Below, one piece after another: positions 50,730 through 59,440 of a stretch of 64,000 nucleotides of DNA. Source of the DNA: Caldilinea sp. CFX5 (GTDB lineage Bacteria; Chloroflexota; Anaerolineae; Caldilineales; Caldilineaceae); the NCBI GenBank assembly GCA_021405325.1, contig QWII01000037.1, positions 155,295-219,294 on the forward strand, written 5' to 3'. The notes under the pieces were generated by a model. The model searched no databases. It saw nothing but the letters and a program-made list of their open reading frames with translations, and was not told the origin of the DNA. A program made the translations under genes and the position numbers. Numbering within the stretch: position 1 is the first letter of the stretch; each line of letters starts with the position of its first letter.

Positions 50730-53346
50730 AAGCCCTCTCCCACTCGTTTTAGCCTTGGACGACGCCGCTGCCACCCTGGAACGCGTCGGCGGCAAGGGTG
50801 CATCACTGGCGCGTCTGGTGCGCGCCGGGTTGCCTGTACCGCCCGGCTTTCATATCACGACCGCAGCCTATCGTCGTTTTGTACAGGAAAATGGGTTCGC
50901 TGATGCGATCCTCACGGCTGCCGCCCAGGCCCAAACCGCTGACCCCGCTTCGCTCGAACGGGCCGCTGCGGCAATCCAATCGCTTATCGGCCAAGGGACA
51001 ATCCCTGATGACATCGCCGCCTTGATTCGCCAGTGGTACGGCAACCTGGGCGATGACAATCCGGCTGTCGCCGTGCGTTCGTCGGCCACCGCGGAAGACT
51101 TACCCGAACTGTCATTTGCGGGTCAGCAGGAAACCTATCTCAACGTGCGTGGGGGCGAAAACGTGCTGGCTGCGGTTAAGCGCTGTTGGGCGTCGCTTTG
51201 GACGGCGCGCGTCCTCGGATATCGAGCGCGCCAGGGCATCCATTCCGCAGAGGTCAGCCTTGCCGTCGTCGTGCAGCAACTCGTGCCTGCTGAAGCCGCC
51301 GGCATCCTCTTCACCGCCAATCCATTGACCGGGTCACATGACGAGATGATGATCAACGCGGCCTGGGGGTTGGGCGAGGCGATTGTCGGCGGTCAGGTCA
51401 CGCCGGACACGCTGGTCGTCAACAAACAGACGGGCGCGCTCATTTTCCAAGAAATTACGGACAAAGCGGTGACGACGGTGCGCGTGCCTTCCGGTACGCG
51501 CGAAGAAGCGACGCCTGCCGCCCAACGGACTCAAGCCGCCTTACAACCGGCCCAAGCCACCAAACTGGCCCAGCTTGGCGGGCAGATCGAGCGTCTCTAC
51601 GGCCAGCCGATGGACATCGAATGGGCGCGGCACGAAGGGCGTTTCTTCATCTTGCAGGCGCGCCCCATCACCGCGCTCTCCGCAGCGCCGGCCACGCTCA
51701 CTTGGCCCTTGCCGCGCACCGGGGGCCAGTATGCGCGCAGCAGCGTTATCGAACTGTTGCCTGACCCGCTTTCGCCCTTGTTCGCGACGCTGGCGCTACC
51801 GCTGTGGGATGCGGCGATGCGCCAGCTCTTCCAAACGATTGGTTTTGTAGGCTTGTTGCCCGACCAGATGCTGGTGACGATCAACCAATACGCGTACTAC
51901 GATTTTGGGATGAGCGCCGGGCAGTCGCTGCGGATGGTGGGCCGCATCCTCGGTGGCGTGCCGAAGCTTGCCCGTTTGTTAGGTAGTGCGTACACGCGCT
52001 GGGCCGACGTGGCGCACCCGCGGTACAAAGCGGTTGTAGATAGTTGGGCTACCCGCGATTTGCGCGCCACGCCCGCCGCGCAATTGCTGGATGGCGTCTA
52101 CGCGATAGTCAGCGCGGCGGCGGCGCATTACCTGGCTGTCCAGAGCGGCATCCTGCCTGTCGCTTACGCAAGCGAGGCGCTCTTTACCCTCGCCTACAAC
52201 CGGCTGGCGAGAGGTGAAGGCGACCCGCCGGCGCTCACGTTTATGTTAGGCTTCGACAGCGAACCCATCCGGGCCGAAAAATCATTGTACGACCTGGCGG
52301 GCTGGGCGCAGGCGCAGCCTACGCTCGCTGCTTATCTCGCCAATAGGCCCAGTGCTGAGATTGCTGCGGCGTATCAGGCGGATAGTACGCCCAGCGCCGA
52401 CGTTGCAACTTGGCAGGAGTTCAAGCGGCGCTTTGGCGCGCATTTGGCGCGCTTTGGGTACGCCGTCTATGATCTGGATTTTGCCAAGCCCCTTCCGGCC
52501 GACGACCCGGCGCCCTTGCTGGAAACGCTCAAGCATTTTCTCGCGGGGCAAGGGCGCAGCCCGTATGCGCGACAGGCTGCCGCCGCCGCCGCACGCGAAC
52601 AAGCTACGCAATCCTTGCCGGCGCGCCTAAGAGGAGCACGCTTGCGCTTGTTCCGGTGGCTCTTGCCGATAGCGCAACGCTATGCCCCGCTGCGTGAAGA
52701 CGCATTGGCGGAGGTCGGCTTGGGCTGGCCGCTGGTGCGGCGGATGTTACATGAGGTTGGGGAGCGGCTGGTGGCAGCGGGCGCGTTGGCGGCGCGCGAC
52801 GATCTGTTTTGGCTGAAGTGGAAGGAACTAATCAGCGCCGTGCTGACGCTTGATGCGCACCAGGCGCTCTCCGATTTTCGCCCCCTGGTGGCCGAACGCC
52901 GCGCGGCCTGGGCGCGGGCGCACGCCGTCACGCCGCCCGTGACCTTGCCCGTCAAAGGCGGGGCGCGCTTGTGGGGCATTGACTTCAGCCGCTTGATGCC
53001 CGCGCACACCGACCAGGCCGCCGGGGGCGCTATCAAAGGGATTGGCGCCAGTCCCGGACGCGTCACCGGCGTGGCGCGGGTGATTCACGGGCCGGGCGAA
53101 TTTGACCAGATGCAGCAGGGGGACATCCTCGTCGCCAAGATCACCACGCCGGCCTGGACGCCGCTCTTTGCGCTGGCCGCGGGCGTCGTCACCGACGTGG
53201 GCGGCCCACTCAGTCACAGTTCGATTGTTGCGCGCGAATATCACATCCCGGCGGTGCTGGGTACAGGCGTGGCGACGGCGCGCCTGTACAGCGGGCAGCG
53301 CATTACCGTGGATGGGGACAACGGCATGGTGATGCCGCGGACATGA
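50719..53346 (+). CDS. PEP-synthase-like/rifampin phosphotransferase-like enzyme
   Basis: ATG 50719 (GTAAGGAGAATTTCCC). 875 residues. N-terminal ATP-grasp nucleotide-binding domain (about 10-320) with ERVGGKGASLARLVRAGLPVPPG, AVRSSATAEDLPELSFAGQQET, LFTANPLTGSHDEMMINAAWGLGEAIVGG and FILQARPI; a variable middle domain; and a C-terminal swivelling His domain with GGPLSHSSIVAREYHIPAVLG, in which the His carries the phosphate. The layout and length match rifampin phosphotransferase (Rph), which uses ATP, rifampin and water, and distant PEP synthases. The substrate cannot be decided; the middle domain lacks an obvious rifampin-pocket signature to my eye. Co-transcribed with DUF488. Confidence 0.8.
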   Translation: MSHESPLPLVLALDDAAATLERVGGKGASLARLVRAGLPVPPGFHITTAAYRRFVQENGFADAILTAAAQAQTADPASLERAAAAIQSLIGQGTIPDDIAALIRQWYGNLGDDNPAVAVRSSATAEDLPELSFAGQQETYLNVRGGENVLAAVKRCWASLWTARVLGYRARQGIHSAEVSLAVVVQQLVPAEAAGILFTANPLTGSHDEMMINAAWGLGEAIVGGQVTPDTLVVNKQTGALIFQEITDKAVTTVRVPSGTREEATPAAQRTQAALQPAQATKLAQLGGQIERLYGQPMDIEWARHEGRFFILQARPITALSAAPATLTWPLPRTGGQYARSSVIELLPDPLSPLFATLALPLWDAAMRQLFQTIGFVGLLPDQMLVTINQYAYYDFGMSAGQSLRMVGRILGGVPKLARLLGSAYTRWADVAHPRYKAVVDSWATRDLRATPAAQLLDGVYAIVSAAAAHYLAVQSGILPVAYASEALFTLAYNRLARGEGDPPALTFMLGFDSEPIRAEKSLYDLAGWAQAQPTLAAYLANRPSAEIAAAYQADSTPSADVATWQEFKRRFGAHLARFGYAVYDLDFAKPLPADDPAPLLETLKHFLAGQGRSPYARQAAAAAAREQATQSLPARLRGARLRLFRWLLPIAQRYAPLREDALAEVGLGWPLVRRMLHEVGERLVAAGALAARDDLFWLKWKELISAVLTLDAHQALSDFRPLVAERRAAWARAHAVTPPVTLPVKGGARLWGIDFSRLMPAHTDQAAGGAIKGIGASPGRVTGVARVIHGPGEFDQMQQGDILVAKITTPAWTPLFALAAGVVTDVGGPLSHSSIVAREYHIPAVLGTGVATARLYSGQRITVDGDNGMVMPRT

Positions 53347-53414
53347 GTGGGAGTCAATAGGAGTTTATTCAAGGATGGTCTCGTATCAATTCGTTGTGTG
53401 ATTCGATAAAACTA

Positions 53415-53483
53415 CGCGGCACGGGCGCCATCACCGTTCAGGCCGAGCCGTGGTCGATCACTTTTGATTATACGTTGGCGTGA
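53415..53483 (+). pseudogene. Short C-terminal fragment of an unknown protein
   Basis: LRGTGAITVQAEPWSITFDYTLA and TGA at 53481-53483. It resembles the C-terminal beta hairpin of a secreted protein; no start. The fragment lies in the gap before the rhomboid gene. Weak evidence. Confidence 0.3.
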
Positions 53484-53533
53484 TGGCATCTTAACGTTTG
53501 CTCTGTGACACCGACAGTAGATAGGAAAAGTGC

Positions 53534-54241
53534 ATGTCTCTGACCGATCGCCATAAAGCAACAGCACGTCTGCCCATTGCCACTCTTGCGGTTATTGGGA
53601 TCACCGCCAGCACCACCAGCCTGCAATGGGTCTACCCGGCGCTCTTGCCTGCCCTTGACCGGAATGCCGCGGCGCTGCTGGCGGGCCAGTGGTGGCGGCT
53701 GATCACGCCGCGCCTGGTGCAGCCGGAAATCTGGCCGCAGTACATCCTACTCGCCATTCTGGCCGTCGTTGGGATACCGCTCGAACGGCGCTTGGGTAGC
53801 CTGCGCTGGCTGGCGGTGTGGCTGGCGGCTGGCGTAGTTGGAGAAGGGGTCAGCTATCTGTGGCAGCCACAGGGGGCGGGCGCTTCGCTGGGCCTTTTGG
53901 GTCTGATCGGCGCCTGGCTCGTGTTGTTGCTGCGGCGCGAACCCGCCGGCCCGTGGTGGGTGGCGGCGGTGGTCTTGGCCTTTCTTGTCGATCTGATCGG
54001 AGTGGCGGCGAGCAGCGCATTAGTGGGAGCAGTAGCCGCCGCGGTGGTGGCCGCCCTGATGGTTCAACTTGTCCAGCGTGTTGCCTGGTCGCGCCTGGCG
54101 CCTGTGCTGGTCGCGTTGGGTCTATTGGGTGGGCTGATCCTCACCGGGCTGCACGACCAACATGGCCCGCCGCTGCTTGCGGGCGCCTATGTGGCTGCCG
54201 TTCTATTCGCAGTTACACATAAGACGACTACAGCGCCGTGA
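53534..54241 (+). CDS. Rhomboid-like intramembrane serine protease family protein
   Basis: ATG 53534 (GATAGGAAAAGTGC). 235 residues, six helices; LLAGQWWRLITPRLVQPEIW is the rhomboid 'WRxxTpxxxH' position (the His is replaced by Q), GASLGLLGLIGAWLVLL carries the Ser of the GxSx-type site (GASLG), and LHDQHGPPLLAGAYVAAVLF carries His before the last helix. Catalytic Ser and His look present, the conserved N-terminal His of active proteases is missing, so activity is uncertain. The first residues LPIATLAVIGITASTT recur at the start of 59441. The stop is next to a lipoprotein relict. Confidence 0.7.
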   Translation: MSLTDRHKATARLPIATLAVIGITASTTSLQWVYPALLPALDRNAAALLAGQWWRLITPRLVQPEIWPQYILLAILAVVGIPLERRLGSLRWLAVWLAAGVVGEGVSYLWQPQGAGASLGLLGLIGAWLVLLLRREPAGPWWVAAVVLAFLVDLIGVAASSALVGAVAAAVVAALMVQLVQRVAWSRLAPVLVALGLLGGLILTGLHDQHGPPLLAGAYVAAVLFAVTHKTTTAP

Positions 54242-54333
54242 CACCGGTCGAAACAGAGCAGATTAAGAATGTGGTTGCGAATTATATTGTCCGGGCACTG
54301 GCGGGTGAAACGTACCCAATTTCGATGAAATGA
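54241..54333 (+). pseudogene. Relict of the 966-1430 lipoprotein family
   Basis: The codons directly after the rhomboid stop read TPVETEQIKNVVANYIVRA, almost the same (and nearly identical in bases) as APVETEQIKNVVEGYYVRN in the lipoprotein at 966-1430. It has no leader, so it is a short broken copy that ends at TGA 54331-54333. Confidence 0.65.
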
Positions 54334-54350
54334 CAAGGAGAGACAACACA

Positions 54351-54755
54351 ATGGCAACAACACAACCGAACTTCATTCTAGCGCTTTGGGGTGTTCGCTA
54401 TCAAGTCAAAGATGTTCAGCGTTCAATTGCATTCTATACCCAAACGCTCGGTTTCCAGGTAGATTATCAGAACTTGCCCGCATTCGGTCAGCTTTCAATC
54501 AGCAATCTCAAACTGATTCTCAGCGGTCCCGGCGCTTCTGGTTCTAGGCCCATGCCCGATGGACGAGAGCAAGCGCCAGGGGGCTGGAATCGGATCGTTC
54601 TTCAAGTGGAAGATCTGCCGGCACGGATTGCCGATCTGAAAAAGAAGGGAGTGAACTTTAAAAATGAGATGGAAGTCGGCCCCGGCGGCAAACAGATTCA
54701 GGTGGAGGACCCTGACGGCAACCCGATAGAGTTGTTCGAGCCTACACGACGGTGA
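54351..54755 (+). CDS. VOC (glyoxalase/bleomycin-resistance-like) superfamily protein
   Basis: ATG 54351 behind ACAAGGAGAGACAAC; an overlapping ATG at 54330 is in the same frame. 134 residues: LWGVRYQVKDVQRSIAFYTQTLGFQV at the start (beta-alpha-beta with the first metal-binding area), LSISNLKLILSGPGASG, VLQVEDLPARIADLKKKGV and VEDPDGNPIELFEPT at the end. The C-terminal Glu in PIELFEP fits the usual metal ligand, the N-terminal one (H or Q) is less obvious. Substrate unknown. Confidence 0.85.
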   Translation: MATTQPNFILALWGVRYQVKDVQRSIAFYTQTLGFQVDYQNLPAFGQLSISNLKLILSGPGASGSRPMPDGREQAPGGWNRIVLQVEDLPARIADLKKKGVNFKNEMEVGPGGKQIQVEDPDGNPIELFEPTRR

Positions 54756-54909
54756 GCCTTTGCCGCTGGTTAATACACACGCACCGCCCACGCAAGCAGA
54801 TCCTTGGAAAATTGGCTCAAGCAATCGTAAACATGGCTATTCAGCGATCGCTTGCGGCGTGGCGGTGCGTCTCAGTGTTACCTGTTTTACACAAGTCAAT
54901 GGAAGGTGC

Positions 54910-55821
54910 ATGGATATGAACAAAAGACAACTCACTATACTCTCATGGGTTCTCATCGCGCTCTACGCCATTGTTATCATCCTGAGGAGTATCGCCCCCA
55001 ATCTGTTACCGGTGCCGATCCGCTCTGCGCTGGCCACCTTCGTGCCCCTCATCTTCCTCTTTGTGCATGGTTCGCTCAGCTATCGTCTCAGGGATTTGCT
55101 GGTTTTCGCGGCCATCACACTGGTGGTGAGCAATATCTTCGAAAACATGAGCGTTCTCACCGGGTTTCCGTTCGGGCATTACTATTACACAGACGTGTTA
55201 GGTCCCAAGTTATTCCTGGTGCCTGTGTTGATTGGCCCCGCCTACCTTGGAACAGGGTATCTGGCGTGGACTATTGCCCGTGTGATTTTAGGCGCGACTC
55301 CCTCGCGTCTTCCCGGCCATTTCGCCTTTACCGTTCCGTTGCTTGCCAGCTTTATGATGGTCTCGTGGGATCTTGCGTTTGATCCCATCTTTTCTACCAT
55401 CTACCACAGTTGGGTATGGCTGGATGGCGGCAGTTATTTTGGCGTTCCGTTTAGCAACTTCATGGGTTGGTTGTTGACCACCTTTGTCTTTTTGCAGTTG
55501 TTTGCGCTCTATCTGAAAGGCCATCAGAGCCTCCCGTTCACAGACGAACAGCCTTCGAGAATAGAGAGTTTGCCAGCCATCCTCTTCTATGGCGTGATCG
55601 CGGCGGGCTATCTGCTGAACAGCCTGACGCGAGCGATGAGCGCAACTGTGACTGACCCTGCGGGTATGGTCTGGCGCGTGCAGGATATCTATGCTGTCAC
55701 TGGACTGGTTGCTATCTTTACGATGGGTGCGTTTACCATTCTTGGACTGGTGAAACTGCTGGAGGTTTCACCAGCAGTTCAAAACGCGTCCGTAGAAGCT
55801 ATGCCTATCTCTACTCTATAG
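54910..55821 (+). CDS. CruF/DUF422-like carotenoid biosynthesis-type membrane protein
   Basis: ATG 54910 behind GGAAGG (54901-54906), with a second ATG six bases on; the open frame starts at 54760. 303 residues, eight helices. FENMSVLTGFPFGHYYYTDVLGPKLFLVPVLIG and MMVSWDLAFDPIFST followed by GVPFSNFMGWLLTTFVF are typical of CruF, a carotenoid 1',2'-hydratase. It could add water to a carotenoid end group. No other carotenoid genes are in the window, so the substrate could be imported or made elsewhere. Confidence 0.8.
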   Translation: MDMNKRQLTILSWVLIALYAIVIILRSIAPNLLPVPIRSALATFVPLIFLFVHGSLSYRLRDLLVFAAITLVVSNIFENMSVLTGFPFGHYYYTDVLGPKLFLVPVLIGPAYLGTGYLAWTIARVILGATPSRLPGHFAFTVPLLASFMMVSWDLAFDPIFSTIYHSWVWLDGGSYFGVPFSNFMGWLLTTFVFLQLFALYLKGHQSLPFTDEQPSRIESLPAILFYGVIAAGYLLNSLTRAMSATVTDPAGMVWRVQDIYAVTGLVAIFTMGAFTILGLVKLLEVSPAVQNASVEAMPISTL

Positions 55822-55966
55822 CTGTGCTGCATCGGAACGCGGGCTGTGGGTATGGAAGCAGACTTCCAGAAAAGCGCCTGTGCCACTATAAAAGGCTGGA
55901 AAACGATGGTTTTAGAATGCGCGCCAGCGGTGCAGAAACCCGTGAAGAAGGCTCATGAACCAACCG

Positions 55967-56293
55967 CAGCGGCGCCGCACGTTGGTCTGGGCCGCCTCTT
56001 ATTAGAGTGGCATGATCCGGCGGCGCATGAACATCTGGTGCAAGGAGTATAATTGACCGAGCAAAAAGGGGGGGCAAACGCCTGCCACTAGCCACTTTGA
56101 TTGAGCCACGCAGTGAGCGCGAACTGGCGGTCCTCCGCGTGCTGGCGACTGGCGCCTCCAATCAAACCATTGCCGAGGAACTGGTCATTGCCCTAACCAC
56201 GGCCAAGAAACATGTCAGCAACAGCATCGGCAAACTGGGCGTAGACAATCGCACCCAAGCGGTGGCGCGGGCGCGCGCCTTGGGTCTACTCCC
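55967..56293 (+). pseudogene. Decayed LAL regulator (TPR piece and LuxR HTH piece)
   Basis: 55967-56050 reads AAPHVGLGRLLLEWHDPAAHEHL, matching the TPR region of regulator 2 (AAHVGLGKVLFEWNDLAAARRHL). 56097-56293 in another frame reads LSERELAVLRVLATGASN-like and TAKKHVSNSIGKLG, matching its HTH. The parts between and before are lost. It lies 96 bp upstream of box-type promoter copy 7, mirroring regulator 2 and copy 3. Confidence 0.75.
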
Positions 56294-56388
56294 TTCGCGC
56301 AATAACAACCACCTTGCGGCGCCATTTACCCTAGAGCGAGGGTCGCTAAGAAGTACACGCTGTCCTGCGCGCTTGTACTCCTCCACAA

Positions 56389-56443
56389 TACTCCCCCTCT
56401 ACTCCCTTCGACTACTGCCAGCCGGCCTGCTTTCCACGATAAT
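56389..56443 (+). promoter_or_regulatory. Box-type promoter, copy 7 (before AhpD-like gene)
   Basis: Boxes TACTCCCC at 56389 and TACTCCC at 56400 (period 11, one base shorter than the rest), -35 CTGCCA (56415-56420), 17-bp spacer, -10 GATAAT (56438-56443). About 70 bp upstream of it also resemble promoter copy 1. Confidence 0.7.
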
Positions 56444-56498
56444 GGGGGAGCCAATCCAATCGTCTTTCTGTGAAACGATCTACGTGGAAGGAGCAAAT

Positions 56499-56984
56499 AT
56501 GTCAAAGCAGAATGGCTTCCAAGAACGCATGAACTACAAAGAGACCGCACTGGGCGCCGTAAAAGCCTTGCTTGGCCTGGAACAGTACCTGGCGACCTGC
56601 GGTTTGGACCACACTTTGATCGATCTGGTCAAGCTGCGCGCCTCGCAGATCAATGGGTGCGCCTACTGTATTGATATGCACAGCAAGGATTTACGCGCCA
56701 GGGGCGAAAGTGAGCAACGCCTTTATGAACTCGATGCCTGGGCAGAAACCCCTTTTTATACCGAACGTGAGCGTGCCGCCTTGGTATGGACCGAAGCGGT
56801 CACGCGCGTAGCCGATACCCATGTGCCCGATGCCGTCTATGAACAGGTGCGCCAACAATTCAGTGAGCAGGAATTGGTCAATTTAACGTTCGTCATCGGT
56901 GCGATCAATGTCTGGAATCGCCTTTGTGTCAGTTGCCGCACTGAACCTGGAACCTACCAACCTGTCCGCCCAGCCAATCGGTAG
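56499..56984 (+). CDS. AhpD/carboxymuconolactone decarboxylase family protein
   Basis: ATG 56499 behind GGAAGGAGCAAAT; the frame is accidentally open from 56097 through the LAL relict. 161 residues with INGCAYCIDMHSKDLRARGE (CxxC plus His, the AhpD redox motif) and LDAWAETPFYTERERAALVWTEAVTRV, a pattern of 'alkylhydroperoxidase AhpD core' proteins. These reduce peroxides with a thiol partner or act as carboxymuconolactone decarboxylases. Driven by promoter copy 7. Confidence 0.85.
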   Translation: MSKQNGFQERMNYKETALGAVKALLGLEQYLATCGLDHTLIDLVKLRASQINGCAYCIDMHSKDLRARGESEQRLYELDAWAETPFYTERERAALVWTEAVTRVADTHVPDAVYEQVRQQFSEQELVNLTFVIGAINVWNRLCVSCRTEPGTYQPVRPANR

Positions 56985-57082
56985 TGACTGATGGGCAAAG
57001 ATAGGAAAGTGTTTTGGGTTAGTTAGAATGGGTTAGTTAGAAAAGGTCGTGAACAACGACTGACAATTGGGAGAATAGCAAC

Positions 57083-57451
57083 ATGAAACTCAAGCCATTA
57101 GAAAAACGGGGACTCCTTGGGCTAGCGATCCTCGCGCTGATCGGGCCGAACGGCGTTTTTCTCTATTACCTCTTTTTTCGCCGGAATGAATATGCCGCTG
57201 CCGCGCGCAACCCAGTTGCCCGCGTCTTCATGCTGGATGCCTTCCTTGCCACTGGGCTGATGGCTTACTACATCGGCAAAACGTCGCAACAGAAAACCGA
57301 GTGGCTGCGCTTTGTTCTCTTATCGTTGGTGGGTAGTCTTGGCTTTAGCCTGCCCCTCTTCTTCCTGCGCCAGGCTTCGATTCAGGAACAAGCGCTTGAC
57401 GCCGCGCTCATTCCTGATGTTGGCAACACCTGGAGTGCGCCGATCAGGTAG
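57083..57451 (+). CDS. Small membrane protein of unknown family (122 aa)
   Basis: ATG 57083 (GAGAATAGCAAC). Three helices: LLGLAILALIGPNGVFLYYLFF, VFMLDAFLATGLMAYYIGK and VLLSLVGSLGFSLPLFFLR. GPNGVFLYY and the positive-charge-in pattern are seen in DUF2834-like small proteins, but I am not sure. Adjacent to the hydrolase at 57496 in the same direction (44 bp gap). Confidence 0.55.
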   Translation: MKLKPLEKRGLLGLAILALIGPNGVFLYYLFFRRNEYAAAARNPVARVFMLDAFLATGLMAYYIGKTSQQKTEWLRFVLLSLVGSLGFSLPLFFLRQASIQEQALDAALIPDVGNTWSAPIR

Positions 57452-57495
57452 CGGATTTCTCGGCGATTCGGTTGATTGATCAGGGGAGATTTGAT

Positions 57496-58761
57496 ATGCT
57501 GAGGCTGGCAATGCTTGGGAAACAACTCTTAGTCGCCCTCGTTGCGCTACTTCTGGCACTGTTGGCGCTCGTGGGAACAGCCTTTTTCACTGATAGCGCA
57601 TCCTGGCTGACGGGGATGGCGCTTGTGGTGCTGGCTATCGTCAACTTTGGTGGGCAAGCCTGGCTCGTGGATCGGCGTCTTGTGAAGAAACCAAGCATCG
57701 TTCCGGTTGTGAGTACGCTGCTGCTCTTGGGCTTTTTCGCGGTCGCCGTTTTGCTACCCGCCGCCGGTGAACCATTTCCGACGGCACCGGACGTACAGGA
57801 TTGGGATCTACCCACCGGTTCGCGCATCGCCTACCATAAGCTGGCGCCCGCCACGCCGGCCCACCCAGAGCCGATCATTTTTGTGCATGGCGGCCCCGGT
57901 GTCGCTGATCTCGCTGGGGATGCGGCCTATTTCGGCAGACTGCGTGAAGAGGGCTATGTCGTCTATGTCTATGATCAGGTGGGGGCAGGGCGCTCCTCAC
58001 GCTTGCAAGATCCCAGCGGCTATACGATTGAGCGTAGCGTTGCCGACCTCGAAGCGATCCGCCAGCAGATTGGCGCCGAGCAGATCATTTTGATCGGTCA
58101 CTCCTATGGCGCGGGCGTGGCGGCCCTCTACAGCGCGCGTCACGGGGAGCATGTCGCCAAGTTGATCGTCGCGTCGCCCGGCGCGTTGGTGGGCGGCCTG
58201 GCGGAGGGGGGCGTCCCACAGGATCGATTGACGCCGACTCAAAAGCTGCATCTTTATGCACTGATCCTGCAACCCCGACCGTTCACCGTCTATACCTTGC
58301 TGCTTATCAATCCACGCGCTGCCCATGCTTTCGCCGGGGATGCCGAAATGGACGCACGCATGGACGCCGTCTATGCCGTGACGGAACCGGCGCTACATTG
58401 TGAGCCGCCAGCCACGGCGCGCCCATTACAGGGGGTGGGGTTTTACGCCAATCAATTCCCCCAATCCGGCCGCTATACCCCACCCTCGGATGTGGCGCAG
58501 GCGCTCCAGCGGTATGCCATCCCGACGTTGGTGATCAAAGGCGCGTGTGATTATCTGAACTGGGCCTCGGCGCTGGCCTATCTCGACGCCTTTCAACAAG
58601 GACCGGCGCACCTGGTCTATTTGCACGACGCCGGTCACAATGTCTATCAGGATCAGCCGCAGGCGTTTGCGGAAAACATGAAAGCGTTTCTGCAGGGTCA
58701 GCCATTGCCCAACGAATATAGCAGCCGTAGTGTACCTGCTGATTACGAAAAGGGGTATTAA
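57496..58761 (+). CDS. Alpha/beta hydrolase with N-terminal membrane helices (proline iminopeptidase-like)
   Basis: ATG 57496 behind CAGGGGAGATTTGAT; the same frame is open from 57472. 421 residues: three N-terminal TM helices (to about 100) and an alpha/beta domain with PIIFVHGGPGVADLAGD (oxyanion HGGPG), IILIGHSYGAGVAAL (nucleophile Ser), VIKGACDYLNW (Asp) and YLHDAGHNVYQDQP (His), typical of the prolyl aminopeptidase-like S33 group. An anchored hydrolase; substrate unknown. Same direction as 57083. Confidence 0.8.
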   Translation: MLRLAMLGKQLLVALVALLLALLALVGTAFFTDSASWLTGMALVVLAIVNFGGQAWLVDRRLVKKPSIVPVVSTLLLLGFFAVAVLLPAAGEPFPTAPDVQDWDLPTGSRIAYHKLAPATPAHPEPIIFVHGGPGVADLAGDAAYFGRLREEGYVVYVYDQVGAGRSSRLQDPSGYTIERSVADLEAIRQQIGAEQIILIGHSYGAGVAALYSARHGEHVAKLIVASPGALVGGLAEGGVPQDRLTPTQKLHLYALILQPRPFTVYTLLLINPRAAHAFAGDAEMDARMDAVYAVTEPALHCEPPATARPLQGVGFYANQFPQSGRYTPPSDVAQALQRYAIPTLVIKGACDYLNWASALAYLDAFQQGPAHLVYLHDAGHNVYQDQPQAFAENMKAFLQGQPLPNEYSSRSVPADYEKGY

Positions 58762-58840
58762 AACGGGCGCCCAATGTGGAACAGTTGGACTAGGTATCAT
58801 CCACTCAATAAACAAGGAGGGGACGATTAAAAACTATGGG

Positions 58841-58927
58841 CTCATCTACGGAAAGTGTGAACACCTGTCAGGTTTCCAAAACCTGACAGGTGTGGCGGGT
58901 CGAAACCTCACACTTTCTGTAGATGAG
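58841..58927. repeat. Nested inverted repeat, MITE-like
   Basis: Outer 20-bp arms 58841-58860 and 58908-58927 (one mismatch) enclose an inner perfect hairpin of 15-bp arms (58861-58875 and 58879-58893), ACACCTGTCAGGTTT type. The inner core recurs at 61766-61798 in the opposite orientation. It interrupts the space between a good ribosome site (58813-58819) and the next gene. Confidence 0.8.
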
Positions 58928-58959
58928 CGAAACTATGCGGAGGACCAAAATCAACCGCT

Positions 58960-59415
58960 ATGACAAGCCTAATTCTTAAGATTTTCCTGACCCTGCTGAT
59001 AGGGCAAGCGCTGGTGAAGTTTGCGGTCTTCTTCCTGCTGGGCTATGAGACCCGGCGCAAGATGCTGGATGCACAATATGCGGATAAAACAACGGCGACC
59101 AAGACGATGGACCTGCTGCTGCTTGGCATTGTCCTGCTGCTCCTGGCTCTGCTCTTTGCCAGTGGCCAGGTGGAGTATGTCAGCTTCGCCGTCGGTCTCT
59201 ACGCCGGCATGACGCTCATCCAGACCTACTTCCACCAATTTTCCAAGCCGCTGCCGCCGGCCGAAGCGCCGCCACCGCCGGTCTCGCCCATCAAGATGAT
59301 GTCGTATGCAATCCAGGCAAATCCCGAAAAGCCCTGGAAGGAATTGCTCGTGATCACAGTGCTGTTCGTCTGGGTGCTGTACCAACTGGCCACGGCAGCT
59401 TTCGGCCTATGGTAA
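58960..59415 (+). CDS. Membrane protein of unknown function (151 aa)
   Basis: ATG 58960; the nearest good ribosome site GGAGG lies 15 bases away. Four helices (LILKIFLTLLIGQALVKFAVFFLLGY, LLLLGIVLLLLALLFASG, VSFAVGLYAGMTLIQTYF and LLVITVLFVWVLYQLATAAF) with a Pro-rich loop. Family not recognised. It is followed by 59441 on the same strand and preceded by an inserted MITE-like repeat (58841-58927), which could have separated the gene from its original ribosome site. Confidence 0.55.
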   Translation: MTSLILKIFLTLLIGQALVKFAVFFLLGYETRRKMLDAQYADKTTATKTMDLLLLGIVLLLLALLFASGQVEYVSFAVGLYAGMTLIQTYFHQFSKPLPPAEAPPPPVSPIKMMSYAIQANPEKPWKELLVITVLFVWVLYQLATAAFGLW

Positions 59416-59440
59416 CAGCACGGCCAAAGAGGAGATTGAT

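Noticed and set aside
56097..56498. N-terminal extension of the AhpD-like protein
   Set aside because: The frame is open by chance through an LAL relict and promoter copy 7; the true start has a good ribosome site at 56499.
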